DNA of 64,000 nt from Pseudomonadota bacterium (GCA_029779535.1 JAKPAG010000046.1:1-64000); one strand, 5' to 3'; positions 1 through 9,080 are shown, counted from the stretch's first letter. Translations and numbers: made by a program. The notes: generated by a model from the letters alone, not told the origin.

Positions 1-235
1 GATCCTGACCCATGAGGACGGATTCTGGCGGTTCTCGGCAAGGAGCGTCCGAAGTGGTGATGTGGTTCATCATTACGAGGACGCGACGCAGTCCGAGGGC
101 CGCCGGAATCCGCCTACGGTTGCCATTTCCCGCCCGCTGGGCTTCATCGCAGCCTTGCCACGATGCCCCCCGCATCGCGGCTTCGCCTGCTCCTTGCCAG
201 CGAACGGGAAATGGCAATCCTCATGGGTCAGGATC
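1..235. repeat. Intergenic inverted-repeat element
   Basis: An 18-nt perfect inverted repeat occupies 1-18 and 218-235. Inside it, the two arms stay collinear but diverged: a shared 10-mer lies at 37-46 and 189-198, and a shared 5-mer at 50-54 and 181-185. A second perfect 13-nt inverted repeat (120-132 with 205-217) is nested in the right half. The block ends 14 nt beyond the rlmE stop codon, in the direction of rlmE transcription. It may be a MITE-like element, a pair of oppositely oriented repeat copies, or a large 3' stem-loop of the rlmE transcript. It starts at base 1, so it may continue outside the window. No convincing protein is encoded here. Confidence 0.55.
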
Positions 236-249
236 AGTGCAGGTTGGTA

Positions 250-909
250 TCAGCCCTTGAAACCCTGCGCGATCACGTACCATTCGGACGAATCCTTGCG
301 GCTCGCGGGGGGCTTGGCGTGCTTGACGCTGGTGAAGTGCTTTTTCAGCAGGGCCAGCAGATCGGTATCGGTACCCCCGGCCAGCACCTTGGCCACAAAG
401 GCCCCGCCGGGTGCCAGGTGTTCGATCGCGAAGTGGGCGGCGGTTTCGACCAGGCCCATGGTGCGCAGGTGGTCGGTCTGCTTGTGCCCCACGGTGTTGG
501 CGGCCATGTCCGAAATCACCAGGTCGGGCGCGCCGTCCAATGCCCCGGCCAGCGCGGCGGGCGCCTCGTCGGCCATGAAGTCCATCTGGAAGATGGTCAC
601 GCCCTCGATCGGTTCGGTCGGCAACAGGTCGATCCCGACCACGGCGGCCCTGGGGTTGAGCTTGCGGACCACCTGGCTCCACCCACCCGGCGCGATGCCC
701 AGGTCGACCACCCGGGTGGCCTTGCGAATCAGGGCGTATTTCTCGTCCAGCTCGATCAGCTTGAAGGCGGCGCGGCTGCGCCAGCCGGCGGCCTTGGCCT
801 GCTTGACGTAAGGATCGTTGAGCTGGCGCTGCAGCCACCGCGATGAACTGGCGGTGCGGCCCTTGGCCTTGCGCAGACGGGTATTGGCGGTTGGTGCGCC
901 GCGGGTCAT
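250..909 (-). CDS. rlmE: 23S rRNA (uridine-2552-2'-O)-methyltransferase RlmE/FtsJ
   Basis: The 219-residue protein matches the RlmE/FtsJ family, a SAM-dependent enzyme that 2'-O-methylates U2552 in the A loop of 23S rRNA late in 50S assembly. Visible hallmarks are an N-terminal basic stretch, SRAAFKLIELDEKY (substrate-side lysine), the SAM-binding segment VVDLGIAPGGWSQV, the acidic DLVISDMAAN motif, and a C-terminal GGAFVAKVLAGG with the catalytic-type lysine. The frame stays open upstream, but the ATG at 909 is chosen because it overlaps the stop codon of the upstream ppx-like gene as ATGA, which suggests translational coupling. The function call is firm from the family motifs. Confidence 0.95.
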   Translation of the reverse strand: MTRGAPTANTRLRKAKGRTASSSRWLQRQLNDPYVKQAKAAGWRSRAAFKLIELDEKYALIRKATRVVDLGIAPGGWSQVVRKLNPRAAVVGIDLLPTEPIEGVTIFQMDFMADEAPAALAGALDGAPDLVISDMAANTVGHKQTDHLRTMGLVETAAHFAIEHLAPGGAFVAKVLAGGTDTDLLALLKKHFTSVKHAKPPASRKDSSEWYVIAQGFKG

Positions 910-2138
910 TGGGCAGCTTCCCTTTTCATGCGGCGCAGCGCGGCGCGGGTGCGCTCGCCCGCGCCTTCGGCGCTCATCAGCCCGCGCAGGATGCCTTCGC
1001 GGATGCCGCGATCGGCCACCCCCAGCCGGTTGGCCGGCCACAGGTCGAGAATTGTTTCCAGGATCGCGCAGCCCGCCACCACCAAGTCGCTGCGTTCGCG
1101 CCCGATGCAGGGCTGGGCGCGGCGCTGCTCGGGCGTCATCGCCGCCAGCCCTGAACTGATCGCGCGCATCGCCGTGGCTGGCACGATCAGCCCGTCCACC
1201 GCACGCCGGTCGTACTGCGGCAGGTCGAGGTGCACGCTGGCCAGCGTGGTCACCGTGCCGCTGGTGCCCAGCAGGCGCAGCGCCGGGCCGGACCCGTGGG
1301 CTTCCAGCGCCCCGGCAATCCGCTCGGCAAAGGGGGCCAGGCTGCCGCGCACCAGGCTGCGCATGTGTTCATAGCGGGCCGCCCGGCCAACCTGGTCCTC
1401 GGGCTCGTGCCCGCAGGTCTCGGTCAGCGAGACCACGCCCCAAGGCACCGATTGCCAGTCGCGGATGCGCGGCACCTGGCCGCCTTCGCTGTCGACCAGC
1501 ACCAGTTCGGTCGACCCGCCGCCGATGTCGAAGATCATCGCCGGGCCATCGCCCGCTTCCAGCAGCAGGTGGCAGCCCAGCACCGCCAGCCGGGCCTCTT
1601 CCTTGGCGCTGATGATGTCGAGCCGGATGCCCGTTTCGGCATGGACCCGCTCGATGAATTCGGGGCCGTTCTCGGCTCGGCGGCAGGCTTCGGTAGCGAC
1701 CGAACGAGCCAGGTGCACATTGCGCCGCCGCAGCTTGTCGGCGCAGACCTGCAAGGCCCCCAGCGCGCGGTCCATTGCCGTCTGGCTCAGCCGGTTGGTC
1801 TGGGCCAGCCCTTCGCCCAGCCGCACTACGCGGCTGAAGGCGTCGATCACCACGAAGTTCTCGCCCGCCGGACGCGCGATCAGCAAGCGGCAGTTGTTGG
1901 TGCCAAGATCAATCGCCGCGAAGGCGGGTTTATGCTGGATCGGGCGCTGGAACGCACCGCCGCGCCCGTCGGCAGGGCCCATGCCCTGGGCAGCCTTGCC
2001 GGGTCGGCCAGCCGGCCGGCGCGAGGGGGAATCGGGGGAAGATCGGCGGGGCGAGGCGTTGCTGCGCCGCTCCTGCTGTCCGTCTTGCCCGCTAACCGCC
2101 TCCTTGTCGCGCACTGCCGGCGGAAGGTCTTCCGCCAT
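906..2138 (-). CDS. Ppx/GppA family phosphatase
   Basis: This 410-residue protein belongs to the ASKHA-fold Ppx/GppA family of exopolyphosphatases and pppGpp phosphohydrolases. The phosphate-binding loops AAIDLGTNNCRLLIA and FDIGGGSTELV are intact, and LGTSGTVTTLA follows in the second half. The first ~65 residues are a low-complexity, Arg/Ser/Gly/Pro-rich extension absent from most relatives. The ATG at 2138 is used; a GTG three codons upstream and an internal ATG at about residue 53 are alternatives. It is transcribed into rlmE with a 4-nt overlap. Whether polyphosphate or pppGpp is the main substrate cannot be decided from sequence, and only the N-terminal two domains typical of short Ppx proteins are present. 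Confidence 0.9.
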   Translation of the reverse strand: MAEDLPPAVRDKEAVSGQDGQQERRSNASPRRSSPDSPSRRPAGRPGKAAQGMGPADGRGGAFQRPIQHKPAFAAIDLGTNNCRLLIARPAGENFVVIDAFSRVVRLGEGLAQTNRLSQTAMDRALGALQVCADKLRRRNVHLARSVATEACRRAENGPEFIERVHAETGIRLDIISAKEEARLAVLGCHLLLEAGDGPAMIFDIGGGSTELVLVDSEGGQVPRIRDWQSVPWGVVSLTETCGHEPEDQVGRAARYEHMRSLVRGSLAPFAERIAGALEAHGSGPALRLLGTSGTVTTLASVHLDLPQYDRRAVDGLIVPATAMRAISSGLAAMTPEQRRAQPCIGRERSDLVVAGCAILETILDLWPANRLGVADRGIREGILRGLMSAEGAGERTRAALRRMKREAAQ

Positions 2139-2232
2139 GTTACACACACTCTTTATCGTTTTCCCGCCAAGCGTGGCGAGTACCTGACACCAGATTAGGC
2201 GCGAATGGCCCGGGCGGCAAGGGTGCGTGCGT

Positions 2233-3696
2233 TCACGCCTCGACCGCGGCGCTGGTCAGGCCCAGCTGGGGGATGGTCACGGTCCGGCGGCCGCCGAAAT
2301 CGGTGCGCATCACGATCAGTCCCTGGCGCTCGAAATTGTCGAGCAGGCGGCGAATCCGGCCGGCCGAATGGGTGCCATAGACCTGGGCCAGCGCCTCGTC
2401 GTCGGGGCATGGCCCGCCATCCTGCGCGGCGCGGGCAAGCAGCAGGAACGGGGCCAGCAGATCCTCGGGCACAGCGCGGGCCAGGCCCAGGATCTCGGCC
2501 CAGCGGGGGTCTGCCGGGTCGCCGATCCCGGCCAGCGCCATGGCGAAGCGGCGGCGGAACTGGGTCACATCCAGCCCGCCGGCGCGCAAGCGGCGCATCC
2601 GGCAGCGCACGGTAAAGTCCTGGAACAGCTCGGCCGGGGCGATGAAGGTGCAGCCTGGCTCCTCCGCCATTTCCAGCAGCACTTCGCCGATCACCGCTGC
2701 CGCATCAGGGGCATCGGGATCGGGCGCGGCATCGGCGAGGCAGACCTCCTCGATCCGTTCGATCAGCAGGTCGGCGCTGGGCGGGGGTGGCGGGGCGGGC
2801 GCGGCCAGCGGCAATTCGCGCGCTTCCTCCTCCCACGGGGAATGGAGCAGCGCGTGCAGGTCCTCGCGCGGGACTTCGGGCAGCGGGGCCAGCCCATGCG
2901 CGACCGCGCGGGTGCCGGTCTGAACCGTGCCGATCCGCACGGCCACCGGGCGGCGGCTGATCGCCGGACCCAGCCCCAGAAAGTGCCCGCGTTCCAGATC
3001 GCGGATCTGTTCGGCCTGGCGGCGTTCCATCCCCAGGAGGTCGGCTGCGCGGGCCATGTCGATGTCGAGGAAGGTGCGCCCCATCAGGAAGTTCGAGGCT
3101 TCGGCCGCGACGTTCTTGGCCAGCTTGGCCAGGCGCTGGGTGGCGATCACCCCGGCAAGGCCACGCTTGCGCCCGCGGCACATCAGGTTGGTCATGGCCG
3201 AAAGCGACAGGCGGCGCACTTCATCGGTCACGTCACCGGCGGCGGCGGGGGCGAACAGCTGCGCTTCGTCCACCACCACCAGCGCGGGATACCACTGGTC
3301 GCGCGGGGCATCGAACAGTGCGCCCAGGAACTGCGCGGCGCAGCGCATCTGCGCTTCGACGTCCAGTCCATCGAGCGCCAGCACGACCGAGGCGCGGTGC
3401 TGGCGGATCCGCGCCGCCAGCTGGCCGATCTCGCTGGCGGCATAGGCGGCGGCATCGATCACCACGTGGCCGAACGGTTCGGCCAGGGTGACGAAATCGC
3501 CTTCGGGGTCGATCACCACCTGCTGGACGATTCCCGCGCTTTCTTCCAGCAGCCGGCGCAGCAGGTGCGACTTGCCCGAGCCGCTGTTGCCCTGCACCAG
3601 CAGGCGCGTTGCCAGCAGTTCCTCGATATCGATGCTGATGGGTGCTCCGGCCGGGCCGGAGCCAATGATGATCGGGGCGCTCACCCGCCTGTCCAT
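2233..3696 (-). CDS. HerA/DUF87-type ATP-binding protein
   Basis: A 487-residue soluble P-loop ATPase. Walker A (GNSGSGKS) is at residues 36-43, Walker B (ALVVVDEAQLF) at about 150, and an RGRKRGLAGVIATQR segment typical of HerA/FtsK-like ATPases follows. The C-terminal third is rich in Pro/Ala and acidic residues and ends in a small winged-helix-like stretch. HerA family members are DNA translocases or hexameric ATPases, but here no NurA nuclease or other partner is adjacent, so the role is unknown. The frame opens at a TTG at 3720; the ATG at 3696 is preferred although no clear ribosome-binding site is visible. It lies 94 nt upstream of the ppx-like gene on the same strand. Confidence 0.8.
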   Translation of the reverse strand: MDRRVSAPIIIGSGPAGAPISIDIEELLATRLLVQGNSGSGKSHLLRRLLEESAGIVQQVVIDPEGDFVTLAEPFGHVVIDAAAYAASEIGQLAARIRQHRASVVLALDGLDVEAQMRCAAQFLGALFDAPRDQWYPALVVVDEAQLFAPAAAGDVTDEVRRLSLSAMTNLMCRGRKRGLAGVIATQRLAKLAKNVAAEASNFLMGRTFLDIDMARAADLLGMERRQAEQIRDLERGHFLGLGPAISRRPVAVRIGTVQTGTRAVAHGLAPLPEVPREDLHALLHSPWEEEARELPLAAPAPPPPPSADLLIERIEEVCLADAAPDPDAPDAAAVIGEVLLEMAEEPGCTFIAPAELFQDFTVRCRMRRLRAGGLDVTQFRRRFAMALAGIGDPADPRWAEILGLARAVPEDLLAPFLLLARAAQDGGPCPDDEALAQVYGTHSAGRIRRLLDNFERQGLIVMRTDFGGRRTVTIPQLGLTSAAVEA

Positions 3697-3821
3697 AGGA
3701 ACCGCGCCGCCCCCAACCAAGGCGGCGGCGCGATTTATCCAGAACTTGCAGCAGCAAGGCCGCTGGCGCCACGAATCAGCTTGACCCTGCCCAAGCCGCT
3801 GGTTAGAGGCGCCCCCTCTGT

Positions 3822-3895
3822 TGCCCCGTCGTCTAAAGGTAAGACTACGGATTCTGATTCCGTCTATCGAGGTTCGAATCCTCGCGGGGCATCCA
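3822..3895 (+). tRNA. tRNA-Gln(CTG)
   Basis: A complete 74-nt cloverleaf with encoded CCA. The acceptor stem pairs TGCCCCG (3822-3828) with CGGGGCA (3885-3891). The anticodon stem ACGGA/TCCGT encloses the 7-nt loop TTCTGAT, giving anticodon CTG at 3854-3856, which reads CAG glutamine codons. The T-arm carries GGTTCGAATCC. The gene stands alone between the HerA-like gene and the DEAD-box helicase, both of which run on the opposite strand. Confidence 0.97.
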
Positions 3896-3927
3896 CCACC
3901 TTATCGGCATCAGCGAACCCCGGCGCC

Positions 3928-5619
3928 TCAGTGCGGCTGGCGTGGTCCCTTGCGGTGCACGAACTTCTTGCCGCGCGGGCCAGGGCCCGGGCGGTGATCG
4001 CCGCGGCCGCCCTGGTGGCGGGCGGCTTCGCGCGGCTTGCCTTCGACGGGCACGATTTCCACCCCGTCATCCTCCTCGGCAGTGCGGCGCACGGCGTCGA
4101 GGAACCGGGCGGCCACCGGGGCGGCCACTTCGAACAGGCATTCGTTGGCGGTGATGCGGATCGCGCCGATCTCGCTGCGGCTGACATGGCCGCGGCGGCA
4201 CAGCAGCGGCAGGACCCAGCGCGGATCGGCATTGTGGCGGCGGCCGATGTTGAGGCGGAACCAGGCGCTGCCTTCGAATCCGGGGCGCGGCCCTTGCGGG
4301 GCCGGGGCATCGCTGGCCAGCAGTTCCTCGGGCTGGGGCAGGCGCGCGCGGTGCGCCTGGACCAGCGCCAGGGCGATGTCTTCGGCGCTGCGTTCGGCCA
4401 GCAGGCGGGCGGCGATCTCGTGGTCGCTCTCGCTCGGCTCGACCGGGGCGAGCAGGGTGCTGAGCAGGCGGTCGGCGTCCGCCGCGCGAATCTCGGCGGC
4501 TGACGGCGGGCTGATCCATTCGGCCGGGATGCGCGCGCCGCGCAGCATCATTTCCACCCGGCGGCGGCGCGGATAGGGCACCAGCAGGATCGCCGTGCCT
4601 TTCTTCCCGGCGCGGCCGGTGCGGCCGGAACGGTGCTGCAGCACTTCGGCATCGCGCGGCACTTCGACATGGACCACCAGCGACAGGCCCGGCAGGTCGA
4701 TCCCGCGCGCGGCCACGTCGGTTGCAACGCAGACCCGGGCGCGGCGGTCGCGCAGCGCCTGCAGCGCGTGGTTGCGTTCGTTCTGGCTATGCTCGCCCGA
4801 CAGCGCGACCACGGCAAAGCCGCGCTCGGTCAGGCTGGCGTGGAGATGGCGGACATTGTCGCGCGTGGCGCAGAACAGGATCGCGGTTTCCGCCTCGTGG
4901 AAACGCAGCACGTTGACGACCGCGTTTTCGATGTCGGCCGGGGCGATGGCCATGGCCTGATAGGCGATGTCGCCGTGGCCCTGATCGGCATCGACGGTCG
5001 AAATGCGCAGCGCGTCCTGCTGGTAGCGCCGCGCCAGCGCGACGATCGGCTTGGGCATGGTCGCGGAAAACAGCAGCGTGCGGCGGTCATGCGGGGTCGC
5101 GTCAAGCAGTTCCTCAAGATCCTCGCGGAAGCCCATGTCGAGCATTTCGTCCGCCTCGTCGAGCACGGCGACGGCCAGGCCGCGCAGATCAAGCGCGCCG
5201 CGTTCGAGGTGATCGCGCAGGCGCCCCGGGGTGCCGACCACGATCTGCGCGCCGTGTTGCAGCGCGCGGCGTTCGCGCATCGGGTCCATCCCGCCGACGC
5301 AGGTCACCACCCGCGCGCCGGTGGCTTCGTAAAGCCAGGCCAGTTCGCGGCTGACCTGCAGTGCCAGCTCGCGCGTCGGGGCGATCACCAGCGCCAGCGG
5401 CGCTTCGGCGGCTCGCACCCGCCCGTCCGTTTCAAGCAGCTGCGGCGCCATGGCGAGGCCAAAGGCCACGGTCTTGCCCGAGCCGGTCTGGGCCGACACG
5501 ATCAGGTCGCGGCCATCGGCCTCGGCTTCGAGCACGGCGGCCTGGACCGAGGTGGGGGCGGAATAGCCGCGCGCGGCAAGCGCATCGCCAAGCAATGCAA
5601 ATGGGGTCTGGAAAGTCAT
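3928..5619 (-). CDS. DEAD-box ATP-dependent RNA helicase with DbpA-type RNA-binding domain
   Basis: The 563-residue protein has the full helicase motif set: an upstream Q-motif region (GYSAPTSVQ), Walker A AQTGSGKT at 43-50, VLDEADEML (motif II), LFSATMP (motif III), and ATDVAARGIDLPGL with HRSGRTGRAG (motifs V and VI). After the two RecA domains, residues ~450-525 form a DbpA-type RNA-recognition domain, and the extreme C-terminus is basic and Gly/Arg/Pro-rich. In the family such proteins remodel structured RNA during ribosome assembly or cold adaptation (DbpA and CsdA/DeaD). The isolated locus gives no operon clue. The substrate RNA is not predictable from sequence alone. Confidence 0.93.
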   Translation of the reverse strand: MTFQTPFALLGDALAARGYSAPTSVQAAVLEAEADGRDLIVSAQTGSGKTVAFGLAMAPQLLETDGRVRAAEAPLALVIAPTRELALQVSRELAWLYEATGARVVTCVGGMDPMRERRALQHGAQIVVGTPGRLRDHLERGALDLRGLAVAVLDEADEMLDMGFREDLEELLDATPHDRRTLLFSATMPKPIVALARRYQQDALRISTVDADQGHGDIAYQAMAIAPADIENAVVNVLRFHEAETAILFCATRDNVRHLHASLTERGFAVVALSGEHSQNERNHALQALRDRRARVCVATDVAARGIDLPGLSLVVHVEVPRDAEVLQHRSGRTGRAGKKGTAILLVPYPRRRRVEMMLRGARIPAEWISPPSAAEIRAADADRLLSTLLAPVEPSESDHEIAARLLAERSAEDIALALVQAHRARLPQPEELLASDAPAPQGPRPGFEGSAWFRLNIGRRHNADPRWVLPLLCRRGHVSRSEIGAIRITANECLFEVAAPVAARFLDAVRRTAEEDDGVEIVPVEGKPREAARHQGGRGDHRPGPGPRGKKFVHRKGPRQPH

Positions 5620-5696
5620 AATCTCACGGAATTCTGGTGGTGGACGGCCGCAGCGGGCCGCAGGCGGGCATCGCGTCCGCCATCATGCCGCCCGCG

Positions 5697-6188
5697 TTAG
5701 GCTTTTGTGGGCGCGGGGACAACCGCAATCGCGATGACCTCGATTGCGTCCTCGCGCCCGGCGAATTCCACCAGTTCGCCGACTTCGGCCCCCAGCATGG
5801 CGCGGGCCAGCGGTGCGGAGAAGGCAATGCGGCCTGCGGCGGGGTCGGCCTCGTCATCGCCGGTGATCGCCAGGGTGCGCTGCTTGCCATTGAGGGTGAA
5901 GGTGACCTCGGTGCCGATTTCCACCGTTTCGCCATCGGGCACCGGCACCACTTCGGCGGTGATCTGGCGGGTCTGCCAATAGCGCAGGTCGCGCCGGGTG
6001 GCGTCGATCCGGGACTGCTCCGCCGCTTCGGCGAGCAGCGCGGCGATTGCCGCTTCCAGCCGCGCCACCTGTTCGTCGATCAGCGCCTTGCCGTGGGCTG
6101 TCACCAGGTTGGGGCCGGGGGGAATCGGGATTTCGAACTTCGGCTCAAGATGTTCGTCGTCGCCATCGCGCCGGAATGCCACGCTCAT
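5697..6188 (-). CDS. GreA/GreB family transcript elongation factor
   Basis: The 163-residue protein has the two-part Gre layout: an N-terminal helical hairpin (residues ~30-80) and a C-terminal FKBP-like domain ending in a short beta-rich stretch. Gre factors enter the RNA polymerase secondary channel and stimulate cleavage of backtracked transcripts. The ATG at 6188 is preferred over an upstream start at 6212: an AGGAG lies at the right distance, and the longer frame would overlap the ABC-F gene. Its ribosome-binding site coincides with the ABC-F stop codon, so the two genes are probably coupled. The N-terminus is divergent from classical GreA, so this may be a paralogue rather than the main GreA. 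Confidence 0.82.
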   Translation of the reverse strand: MSVAFRRDGDDEHLEPKFEIPIPPGPNLVTAHGKALIDEQVARLEAAIAALLAEAAEQSRIDATRRDLRYWQTRQITAEVVPVPDGETVEIGTEVTFTLNGKQRTLAITGDDEADPAAGRIAFSAPLARAMLGAEVGELVEFAGREDAIEVIAIAVVPAPTKA

Positions 6189-6201
6189 CGCTGCCGGACT
6201 C

Positions 6202-8079
6202 CTACGCGACAATCGCTTCGAAGGCTTCGCTGGCTTCGAGCCAGGCGGCCTCGGCGGCCTCGATTCGGGTTTCGAGGGCGGCGCGGCGCTTCATCAGCTC
6301 GGTCATGGTCAGCTTGGCGAGCGCCGGGGCGGCGCTGGCGGGATCGAACATCGCCTGGTCGATCGCGCTGCGTTCGGCGGTCAGGCGCTCCAGCTCGGCC
6401 TCGGCGGCCCTGGCCGCCTTGCGCAGCGCCTGGCCGCGTTCGCGCGCTTCGGCATTGGCCTTGCGCTGGTCCTTCTTGTTGACCCCGCGCGGGGCATCGC
6501 CCCCCCGCGCCGGGGCGGGATCGCGGGCGAGGACGAAGGCGATGTAATCGTCGATCGAGCCGTCGAATTCCCTGGCCGTGCCGGCATCGACCAGCACCAG
6601 CCGGTCGGCGGTCATTTCCAGCATGTGGCGGTCGTGGCTGACGATCACCACGGCGCCCGAATAGTCGTTCAGCGCCTGGACCAGCGCTTCGCGCGCGTCG
6701 ACATCAAGGTGGTTGGTCGGCTCGTCTAGGATGAGGAGGTGCGGCGCATCGCGGGTGATCAGCGCCAGGGCCAGCCGCGCGCGTTCCCCGCCCGACAGCT
6801 TGCCGACCTCGGTCGTCGCCTTGGGCCCGGCAAAGCCGAACCGGCCCAGCTGCGCGCGCACCGCGGCGGGGGTCGCCCCGGGCATGGCAATCGTCATGTG
6901 TTGCAGCGGGGTTTCGCTGCGGTCCAGTTCCTCGACCTGGTACTGGGTGAAATAGCCCACCCGCATGCGCCCGCTGGCGGTCATCGCCCCGTCGAGCGGG
7001 GTGAGCTGCGCGGCGAGCAGGCGCGCGAGCGTGGTCTTGCCGTTGCCGTTGCGGCCCAGCAGCGCGATCCGGTCGTCCGGGTCGATCCGCAGGTTCAGGC
7101 GCTGCAGGATCCGCGTTTCACCATAGCCGGCCGAGGCCAGGTCGAGCGTGATCAGCGGCGGGCGCAACTCGTCCGGCGGGGGGAAATCGAAGCTGAGCGA
7201 GGGGTCGTCGATCAGCTCGGCAATCGGCTGCATCCGCGCCAGCGCCTTGGCGCGCGATTGGGCCTGCTTGGCGGTGGAGGCGCGGGCCGAATTGCGCGCG
7301 ACGTAATCGCGCAGCTTTTCGCGCATCGCGTCCTGCCGCGCCTTGGCAGCGGCCAGCTGGGCCTGGCGCTCGGCGCGCTGGCGCTCGAACGCGTCGTAGC
7401 CGCCGGGATAGAGCGTCAGCTTGCCGTTCGACAGGTGGAGGATGTGATCGACCACGTTGTTGAGGAAATCGCGCTCGTGGCTGACCAGCAGGATCGTTGC
7501 GGGGTAAGAGCGCAGGAAATCCTCGAGCCACAGCACCGCTTCGAGGTCGAGGTGGTTGCTCGGTTCGTCGAGCAGCAGCAGGTCGGGCTGGGAAAACAGC
7601 AGCGCGGCCAGTGCCACGCGCATCCGCCAGCCGCCGGAAAAGCTTTCCAGCGGGCGGTGCTGCGCCGCTTCGTCGAACCCCAGGCCGACCAGGATCCGCG
7701 CCGCCCGCGAGGGGGCGGAATGGGCCTCGATCGCAATCAGGCGGTCGTGCACTTCGGCCAGGCGGTGCGGATCGGTGCAGCTTTCGCTTTCCGCCATCAG
7801 CGCCGCGCGCTCGGTATCGGCGGCCAGCACGGTTTCGAACGGCGTTTCATCGCCGCCGGGGGCTTCCTGCGCGATATAGCCCAGCCGGCTGCCGCGCGGC
7901 ATGGTCACCTCGCCATTATCAGCCTCGAGCTGGCCGGCGATGACCCGCACCAGGGTGGACTTGCCCGCGCCGTTGCGGCCAATCAGGCCGATGCGGCCGC
8001 GCGGCGGCAGCTTGGCGGTTGCGTCGTCGATGATCGTCCGCCCGCCAAGGCGAACCGTGATGCCGGTCAGGTTAAGCAT
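6202..8079 (-). CDS. ABC-F family ATP-binding protein
   Basis: A 625-residue duplicated ABC ATPase with no membrane segments. The first domain has Walker A GRNGAGKS at 34-41, a signature SFSGGWRMRVALA and Walker B LLLLDEPSNHLD. The second has GRNGNGKT, KLSGGERARLALAL and LILDEPTNHLD. The linker between the domains and a charged coiled-coil tail of ~100 residues are typical of ABC-F proteins such as Uup or YheS, which act on the ribosome E site or on branched DNA rather than in transport. Which subfamily it belongs to is uncertain. It is separated by only 13 nt from the downstream Gre-type gene, indicating one transcript. Confidence 0.93.
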   Translation of the reverse strand: MLNLTGITVRLGGRTIIDDATAKLPPRGRIGLIGRNGAGKSTLVRVIAGQLEADNGEVTMPRGSRLGYIAQEAPGGDETPFETVLAADTERAALMAESESCTDPHRLAEVHDRLIAIEAHSAPSRAARILVGLGFDEAAQHRPLESFSGGWRMRVALAALLFSQPDLLLLDEPSNHLDLEAVLWLEDFLRSYPATILLVSHERDFLNNVVDHILHLSNGKLTLYPGGYDAFERQRAERQAQLAAAKARQDAMREKLRDYVARNSARASTAKQAQSRAKALARMQPIAELIDDPSLSFDFPPPDELRPPLITLDLASAGYGETRILQRLNLRIDPDDRIALLGRNGNGKTTLARLLAAQLTPLDGAMTASGRMRVGYFTQYQVEELDRSETPLQHMTIAMPGATPAAVRAQLGRFGFAGPKATTEVGKLSGGERARLALALITRDAPHLLILDEPTNHLDVDAREALVQALNDYSGAVVIVSHDRHMLEMTADRLVLVDAGTAREFDGSIDDYIAFVLARDPAPARGGDAPRGVNKKDQRKANAEARERGQALRKAARAAEAELERLTAERSAIDQAMFDPASAAPALAKLTMTELMKRRAALETRIEAAEAAWLEASEAFEAIVA

Positions 8080-8143
8080 GGCGCGCCCCTAGCAAAGGAT
8101 TCCCCCCTTTGACAGCGCCGACGCAAAAGCCGACAAGGCGCTA

Positions 8144-9016
8144 ATGACCGAAGAAGAACAGGAAAAGCGCCTTCACCGCCGGCGTTTCTACAAGGCGGAA
8201 CAGGAAGCGGGCTTTGTCGAAGCCCAGGACCACTCCACACCCCAGACCCGCAGCCCGGCCTACAAGCTGGCGTTCCGTGACACGGACTTCCTCCTGCGCG
8301 AGGAACTGCGCCCGGTACGCTTCCAGCTGGAATTGCTGAAGTGCGAGATGCTGCTGGACGAGGCGCAGATCGGCTCAACGCTGGTCTGCTATGGCTCGGC
8401 CCGGATCCCGTCGCCCGATGCGGCGGCAGAGCTGGTCGCCAAGGCCTCGCCCGAGCGCAAGGCCGTGGCCGAACGGCTGGCCGCCAAGGCCAAGTATTAC
8501 GAGGAAGCACGCAAGCTCGCCCACATCGCATCCAGCTGCAACATCGTTGAAAAGGGCATGCGCCAGTTCGTGGTCTGCTCGGGCGGCGGGCCGTCGATCA
8601 TGGAAGCGGCCAATCGCGGCGCGGTGGAAGCGGGGGCGGAAACCATCGGCCTCAACATCGTGCTGCCGCACGAACAGGCGCCCAACACCTATGTCACCCC
8701 GCGCCTGGCGTTCCAGTTCCACTATTTCGCGCTGCGCAAGATGCATTTCCTGCTGCGGGCCAAGGCGGTGGCGGTGTTCCCCGGCGGCTACGGCACGCTG
8801 GACGAATTCATGGAACTGCTGACCCTGATCCAGACCGGCAAGATGAAGCCGATCCCGATCCTGCTGTTCGGGCGCGATTTCTGGAACCGGGTGCTCAACT
8901 TCGAAGCCCTGGCCGAAGAGGGCGTGATCAACCACGCCGACCTCGACCTGTTCCACTGGGTCGAAACCGCCGAAGAGGCGTGGGACAAGGTGGTGGAGTT
9001 TTACGAGCTGTCCTGA
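8144..9016 (+). CDS. LOG family protein (Rossmann-fold nucleotide phosphoribohydrolase)
   Basis: The 290-residue protein carries the LOG/TIGR00730 hallmarks: CSGGGPSIMEAANRGA near residue 147 and PGGYGTLDEFMEL near 212. In plants and some bacteria these enzymes release cytokinin bases from nucleoside monophosphates; in many bacteria the true substrate is AMP or unknown. The N-terminal ~60 residues are charged and longer than in minimal LOG proteins. It is divergent from the ABC-F gene across a 64-bp gap containing a TTGACA-like hexamer at 8109-8114. Downstream, repeat copy A begins immediately after its stop codon. Confidence 0.88.
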   Translation: MTEEEQEKRLHRRRFYKAEQEAGFVEAQDHSTPQTRSPAYKLAFRDTDFLLREELRPVRFQLELLKCEMLLDEAQIGSTLVCYGSARIPSPDAAAELVAKASPERKAVAERLAAKAKYYEEARKLAHIASSCNIVEKGMRQFVVCSGGGPSIMEAANRGAVEAGAETIGLNIVLPHEQAPNTYVTPRLAFQFHYFALRKMHFLLRAKAVAVFPGGYGTLDEFMELLTLIQTGKMKPIPILLFGRDFWNRVLNFEALAEEGVINHADLDLFHWVETAEEAWDKVVEFYELS

Positions 9017-9080
9017 TTGGTGCGCCTTTCGCCTCCGCGAAGGGCTGGCATCACCGGCGTGAGCCGGACAGGGACTCCTA
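9017..9080 (+). repeat. Intergenic three-hairpin repeat, copy A (middle hairpin missing)
   Basis: This copy fills the entire gap between two convergent genes. Hairpin 1 is CCTTTCGC/GCGAAGGG with loop CTCC (9025-9044). Hairpin 3 is CCGGC/GCCGG with loop GTGA (9054-9067). The middle hairpin seen in other copies is absent. It begins with the family's TTGGTGCGCC and ends in GGGACTCCTA, whose last three bases are the reverse-strand stop codon of thiD. Confidence 0.75.

Noticed and set aside
2227..4503. A 758-codon plus-strand frame across the HerA-like gene, tRNA and helicase
   Set aside because: It is antisense to two well-supported genes and overlaps a tRNA; its composition is typical of GC-rich shadow frames.
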